From Grammothele lineata (taxonomy: Eukaryota; Basidiomycota; Agaricomycetes; Polyporales; Polyporaceae): a stretch of 64,000 bases of DNA. Where the stretch lies: positions 930,001-994,000 of the forward strand of contig NDFF03000370.1 in NCBI GenBank assembly GCA_002150815.3, in the 5' to 3' direction. A program made the translations under genes and the position numbers. Positions 59,435 through 64,000 of the stretch are shown here, piece after piece. The notes beneath the pieces are model-generated. The model was not told the DNA's origin, searched no databases, and worked only from the letters and a program-made list of their open reading frames with translations. Numbering within the stretch: the first letter of the stretch is position 1; each line of letters starts with the position of its first letter.

Positions 59435-60005
59435 ATGTGCTGCTTGTATATCCCGTTTGCGGTGCTTTCTGCTTGCCTTCGTGCCTTTCTACCTTGCATC
59501 TTTCTTCTTCCCCTGTCACTACAGCGAGTGTTCTGCGATTCATCAGCCGCAGACACGAACAGTTCACGCCTTGGCTACTCCTTCCCCCCTTCACGCTCAT
59601 CCGACCTCCGTGCTATAGTCCATCCTACCCAAACCTAGTGTTAGACAAATTCGATGTAATACGCACCCGCTTCTTACACATCTCTCCGACCTTCACATCA
59701 TCCATCTATGTCACGAGCACGAGCACGAGCACTCTCCCTGCGTAGGTAGGCTGTTTGACATCGGGACCTGTGTTTTCTTAAGCATAATCATATAGCTACA
59801 TATGCACTCATGTAGTTGCCAGCTCGTCCGTCATACCCCATGCATAGAACATATCCCTTTTCGCCGCTCTAGACCTGCTTCGGCGCCATACCTGTCGGGC
59901 GCACCGTCGTGGACCATTCCTCTATCAGGAACCTGGAAAGCGGTGAAAATTTAAACACATTCTCTGGGCGCCTCGCCTGTACGATCAACTCTCACAGCAA
60001 CACGC
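59435..60005. other. Intergenic region before the LMW phosphatase
   Basis: About 570 bp of AT-richer DNA with a short GAGCAC repeat (CACGAGCACGAGCACGAGCA, about 59711-59730). No gene. It holds the glycosyltransferase 3' UTR and the phosphatase promoter. Confidence 0.5.
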
Positions 60006-60799
60006 ATGTCTGCCCCTAAAGGCGGCGTATCGGTGCTTGTCGTCTGCCTCGGGAACATCTGTCGTTCCCCACTCGGCGAGGCAGTCTTGAAGCACGTCGC
60101 GAAGGAACGCGGGCTCGACGTGACTGTCGATTCGGCTGGTACCTCACGCTACCACATCGGCGAGGATCCTGACGATCGGTGAGGCGCGCCGTGCTCAGGA
60201 CACCCTGGCCAAATGTGCATTGACGATTCCTGATGATGTGCGCGTTCCTGTTCCTCCCGGACAGGTCTATCGCCGTGTGCGAAGCGGTACGCAGCGCACA
60301 TCTGTCAGAAGCCCGCACGACCCGCTCTGACCTCAGCCCTTCGAACCATCCCCGCCGGTCAACTTCGTGGCTGGTTTCAAACCTCCGTACATATCGCTGA
60401 TTGGGCATATGCACCCGGCGCGACACGGCAATTCTGTCTTCGGGCGCCCCTCTCTGCAGAACAAGGTCCCGATAAAGCATTCTGCGCGGCAAGTCGCACA
60501 GGACGACTTCCGTAGGTTCGACTACATCCTCGCCGCCGATGAAGCGAATTTGCGCGACCTGAATCGTGTCAAGCCCCGGGACGCGACCGCTGAGGTCCGG
60601 ATGTGGGGCGCATACCTCGACAACAGGCCCATCCCGGACCCATACTACGGCGGCATGGTGCGTACTGTGCGGGGCTTGGGAGCGTGTGCTGATCACATTA
60701 GTGTAGAATGGCTTCGAGAACGTGTTCGTGCAGTGTATGAACCTGTCGAACGCATTCCTAGACGACGTATTCGGGAAGAGCACACAGGGGGTACAGTGA
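60006..60799 (+). CDS. Low-molecular-weight protein tyrosine phosphatase
   Basis: Four exons (60006-60178, 60265-60286, 60460-60657, 60707-60799) give 161 residues, the usual family size. The P-loop CLGNICRS (C-x5-R-S) lies at about residues 14-21, and the catalytic acid is the Asp of PIPDPYYGG. Other family blocks: VTVDSAGTSRYHIGEDPDD, ARQVAQDDFRRFDYILAADE and LRDLNR. The second exon is only 22 nt. The intron before exon three is long (173 nt); using its distal acceptor restores CEANKVPI, the same spacing as the usual C-x4-VPI. A nearer in-frame acceptor at 60336 exists. Cytosolic; dephosphorylates phosphotyrosine proteins (family). It converges with the dehydrogenase gene, 127 bp away. Confidence 0.93.
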
Positions 60800-60926
60800 C
60801 GCAACCCTACCGCACTCTCACACATTGCTCGCATGTGTCCATGAGATCATAGGAAGTTAAGGGTCTATGATACAGAGTATTCCTCCATTGTAGAACAGAC
60901 AATCGTTGGTGAGGCAGCGACAACGC

Positions 60927-63302
60927 TTAGTTGTGCGTGGGCATGTCCACCGTCGCCTTGTTGCCAATCGCATCCTCCGCCTTCCATAGCGCGGTGGTCG
61001 TCTTATTCTGCGTGTAGAAGTCGATCCCGCTGGCGAGTGCACTTATGAGTAGCTGTCGTAGCCACCGGACATGCGGGTACGACTTACCCCCTACCGTAGA
61101 ACGGCACGTCACCGAGGAAGCTCGCCTTGTTACCACTCCAGGAGAACATGGGCAGAGGCACGGGAATTGGGACGTTGATACCGACTTGACCGACCTCGAC
61201 CTCGCGCTCGTACTTGCGCGCGGTCGCACCAGACTGTGTGAAGATGGCGGTGCCGTTTCCGTACTTGTTCTCGTTCACGATAGCGAGCGCGTCATCGAGG
61301 GTATCCGCCTTAAGAACCACGAGAACTGGACCAAAGATCTCCTCACTAGAGCATCTTAGTAAGAAATTGGTTCGAACCACGTGTGCAGGAGGAGACGTAC
61401 CGATAGCAGCGCATTGTGGTAGTGGCTTCGACGACAGTGGGACCCACCCAATTACCATTGGGATATTCCGGAACCTCGTAGCCACGTCCATCAAGAGCAA
61501 TGACGCCGCCCTCTTCCTCCACAGACGCAATCAGACCAGTGATACGCTGCTTAGCGGCGGGTGAGATGACGGGTCCGCTGGTAGAAATTCAGTTAATGTC
61601 GACATCAGTGGAACTCAAATTTCTTGCCACATACAGGTCAGCGCCCTGCTCAAAGCCTTGGTTAACTTTGAGCTTCTTGGCCCGCTCCACGAGTTCAGGG
61701 ATCCACGACTGAGCGTTCCCCACCAGCACGGCTACGGACAAGAACAGTGAATACAAGGGGGACGGGAACGGGATTACGAAAGCTTACCGACAGAAATGGC
61801 CATGCATCGTTGACCGGCAGCTGAGAAGGGCTCAGCGAAGAGATATGGTGACTATTTTCGACACACCTCCGAAGGCTGCGCCAAGGATTGAGTTTAGTGC
61901 ATGGTTCTTGTTAGCTGCGAAAGAGCATCAGCAACATGCTCATGCGAGATATGGTGAACTCTGACCATCTGGCATGACTACGGCATGGTTTTTGGCACCC
62001 ATGTTTGCCTACAGTGGTCCATGAAATTCAACAGCAACAGACAATGCCTGAGCCGCTGACCTGTACACGTTTGCCAGAAGCACGCCCCCTGAGACACGAA
62101 TCAGATGGTTTGTGTTCGGCGGATCCTTCTTTGACTAACCTCTCGTATATGTGCTTTCCGGCACGATCACCGCCCACGAAGCTTATCGCCTTGATAGCGG
62201 GGTGGTCGCAGAGCGCATTGACAGTAGGGACGGTCCCATGAACGACGTTGAGCACTCCAGCTGGAAGACCTGCCCTCTGGCAGAGCTCTGCGATCATCAT
62301 AGCAGCACCCGGGTCTCGCTCAGACGGTTTGAGCACAAGCGTGTTACCGGCGGCGAGGGCCACCGGAATTGTCCAAAGCGGAATCATACTGGGGTATGAA
62401 GTGAACATTACCATCGAAGAGTAGTTTCATGCGACGTACGCTGGGAAGTTAAACGGGGCAATACTGGATGCCGGTTCTAAGTCTCAGACGACTCGGTGGA
62501 CTGAACATAGAACTCGCCTAGCGCAAACCCCTAATGGTAATCGGCGAGTGGACGTATCCATGTCCTTCGAAACTATTCGTGGACTCAGCGCTGGCACGGG
62601 AAACATCGGGACGCTGACGCACCCTCAATTGTGTCCCCTAGAAGTGCAGTGGGGATGTTGGACGCAGTCTCCACGACTTGCAAACCACGGAGCAAGTCGC
62701 CCTGGGCATCTAGTTCGCATGTCAGCGTAACAGCGACGTATAACTTGGGTAGCTTCTAAACGCACCTGCGTAAGTCTTTCCTTGCTCTAGAACGATGCTA
62801 TTCGCGATAGCGTCTCCATTCTGTCTCAGCTGGTATTGCAAGCTAGTATTTTCATAAAACACCCGTTCCTAAACCGAGGCAAGGTGACGTACTCCATGAC
62901 AAATCGTTGCCGAGTGAGGACGCTTGTCCTGCTCCAGGTCTTGAAGGCATGCGACGCCGCGTCCACAGCCTGTTGGAACTCCGTGGAGGTGGTCTCCGGG
63001 ACCCTCGTCAGAACTGTCTGGGTAGCCTGCGTTGCGAGTGTGAGACACAGAATGGATCTGTGTAAGGCGGCGGTACATACGGGATCATGAACGTCTATCC
63101 ACTTGTCTGCCTTGCTTTCGACAAACTCCCCACCGACGAAGTTCTTCGTGTTCCCGCCCGTCGCACTCGTGCCCTTCCACTCGTGCGAAATCTTCTCGGC
63201 CCTGGACTGGGCAGTCGCGCTCAGACCGCTCAGACGCGGCGCAGATGTCGTTAGAGTGCGCACGCGCAAGGACGTCGTGAGGGGAAGCTTTGCGAGAGGC
63301 AT
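60927..63302 (-). CDS. Methylmalonate-semialdehyde dehydrogenase (ALDH6)
   Basis: CoA-acylating ALDH of valine and propionate-related catabolism: it converts methylmalonate or malonate semialdehyde to propionyl- or acetyl-CoA. Start at the ATG at 63302 with a Leu/Arg/Ser presequence ([20 protein letters not shown]), so mitochondrial. Highly spliced. Key blocks: [70 protein letters not shown], the NAD-site [32 protein letters not shown], and the catalytic-Cys motif [11 protein letters not shown], which confirms the ALDH6 subgroup. The C-terminus has [30 protein letters not shown] and [11 protein letters not shown]. Its 5' end faces the partial SH3BGR-like gene across 389 bp. Confidence 0.95.
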
Positions 63303-63691
63303 AGTGGTAGGTCAGAGAGCCTAGAAGGTTGCAAGGGAGTCGTGTCCTGGCTCGTCTAGGGGGCGCTGCACGGACGTGGGGACGCGGGGACAAGCGGGTT
63401 CGTGGAAGCTGGAATATAAGCGACTCGGAGCTCCCGTGAGCGTGAGCGTGTCGGAGGAGGTCCGACGCGCACTCGGGCAAGGCTTGCAGGTCAGATGCCC
63501 TTCCCCGCACTCTCCGGCTCGTCGGCTCGCGTGTCCGGGGCGCCCATCTCGCCCGCGGATCTGATGCGCCCCGCCCGCCCAGCACCCCGCCGCCAGTCGT
63601 AGCCTCTCGACCTAGCTTACAGGCAGCAGCTTGATATTCTGACCCCATCTTCTCTCCTCATTACCAGCAGTACGGGCGCTCTGTGGTCACC
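63303..63691. promoter_or_regulatory. Divergent promoter, ALDH6 gene / SH3BGR-like gene
   Basis: 389 bp between the two ATGs, GC-rich in the middle, with TGGAATATAAGCG at 63409-63421 (a TATA-like ATATAA for the plus-strand direction or its complement). Both genes may share regulation. Confidence 0.4.
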
Positions 63692-64000
63692 ATGCCTTCC
63701 CCGCCGATTCAGGTCTTCTTGACAACAATCGTCATGAACCCTCAAATCCGGCAGCGTCAAGGTGCTTCCATCCCAGTCACGCTCGAGCCGCCCCGGTCGC
63801 TGATCACTCGCGCAGAGTTCATCTTGCGCGTGCTGCAGGTCAAGAAAGTGCAGTTCACTTCATACGATCTTGCCTCGGACGAGGATGCGAAGAAGCTATG
63901 GAGGCGTAAGGCTCCAAGAGGCTAGTACCCTCTCAAGCCCTGGACCTCAGCTCGGAGAAGCTGAAAACCTTCGTGCGTCCCCTGCAGACAAGCAGCAGTT
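63692..64000 (+). CDS. SH3BGR/glutaredoxin-fold small protein, truncated by the window edge
   Basis: Start at the ATG at 63692. Exon one MPSPPIQVFLTTIVMNPQIR with QRQ joins over a 54-nt intron (63762-63815, GTGCTT donor) to EFILRVLQVKKVQFTSYDLA, then SDEDAKKLWRRKAP. This is the SH3-binding-glutamic-acid-rich/thioredoxin-like fold of fungi, without a CxxC motif. The next intron (63921-63987) appears to use a GC donor (AGAG|GCTAGT), which avoids a TAG stop and leads to DKQQ, the expected continuation. The protein runs off the right edge. Function is not known beyond the fold. Cytosolic by absence of targeting signals. Confidence 0.85.

Noticed and set aside
60016..60834. A 272-codon open frame on the minus strand
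   Set aside because: It is the exact antisense of the LMW phosphatase exons, Arg-rich and without any family signature.
1..64000. CRISPR arrays, transposases, rRNA, polyketide or peptide synthetase clusters
   Set aside because: Looked for across the window; no regular spaced repeats, no transposase or reverse-transcriptase motifs and no biosynthetic core enzyme were found.

Overview
The window looks like a piece of an Agaricomycete (mushroom-forming basidiomycete) nuclear chromosome, probably a wood-decay or polypore-type fungus. The evidence is dense GT-AG introns of about 50-60 nt, GC-rich coding DNA, short intergenic gaps, a LysN-type M35 metalloprotease, neighbouring F-box/LRR-like genes, and SHO1, WBP11, RAV1 and GDI homologues with fungal architecture. 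There is no bacterial or viral signature, no transposase or reverse transcriptase, no CRISPR array and no rRNA. All gene calls come from reading spliced frames by eye. Family names rest on recognised motifs, not on database searches.

Layout: 0-1.7 kb has no gene but carries a (CGA)n microsatellite. 1.7-9.1 kb holds a single-pass membrane protein with two PSAP motifs and, upstream on the same strand, the SIN3 co-repressor. 9.8-11.1 kb is an unknown membrane protein. 13.3-14.6 kb is the osmosensor SHO1. 15.2-19.3 kb is a head-to-head pair, an RNF10/MAG2-type RING protein and the splicing factor WBP11, separated by 260 bp. 21.3-25.0 kb holds two F-box/LRR-like genes, the second interrupted by an in-frame TGA. 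26.2-31.5 kb is a convergent pair of secreted enzymes, an M35 peptidyl-Lys metalloprotease and an acid sphingomyelinase-like phosphodiesterase. 32.8-33.0 kb is a possible 82-aa gene. 34.5-36.5 kb is N-acetylglutamate synthase. 37.3-37.8 kb has a 236-bp inverted-repeat element and a tRNA-Asp. 38.0-39.7 kb is a spliced gene of unknown function. 40.0-41.5 kb is the mitochondrial carnitine/acylcarnitine carrier. 42.1-45.0 kb is a multi-FAS1 membrane protein. 45.8-50.9 kb is RAV1. 51.2-52.9 kb is Rab GDI. 54.3-56.6 kb is pyruvate kinase. 57.0-59.4 kb is a GT32-like glycosyltransferase. 60.0-60.8 kb is a low-molecular-weight tyrosine phosphatase. 60.9-63.3 kb is methylmalonate-semialdehyde dehydrogenase. 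63.7 kb to the edge is the start of an SH3BGR/glutaredoxin-like gene.

Most genes are housekeeping and do not form an obvious biosynthetic cluster. Between 42 and 53 kb, a FAS1 membrane protein, RAV1 (V-ATPase assembly) and Rab GDI lie side by side, all plausibly acting in the vacuolar/endomembrane system; this may be chance. I found no convincing new multi-gene system. The observations most worth checking are the nonsense codon in an otherwise perfectly spliceable F-box gene, the 236-bp inverted-repeat element, two apparent GC-AG introns, an in-frame alternative acceptor in the LMW phosphatase gene, and paired PSAP motifs in an unknown membrane protein.
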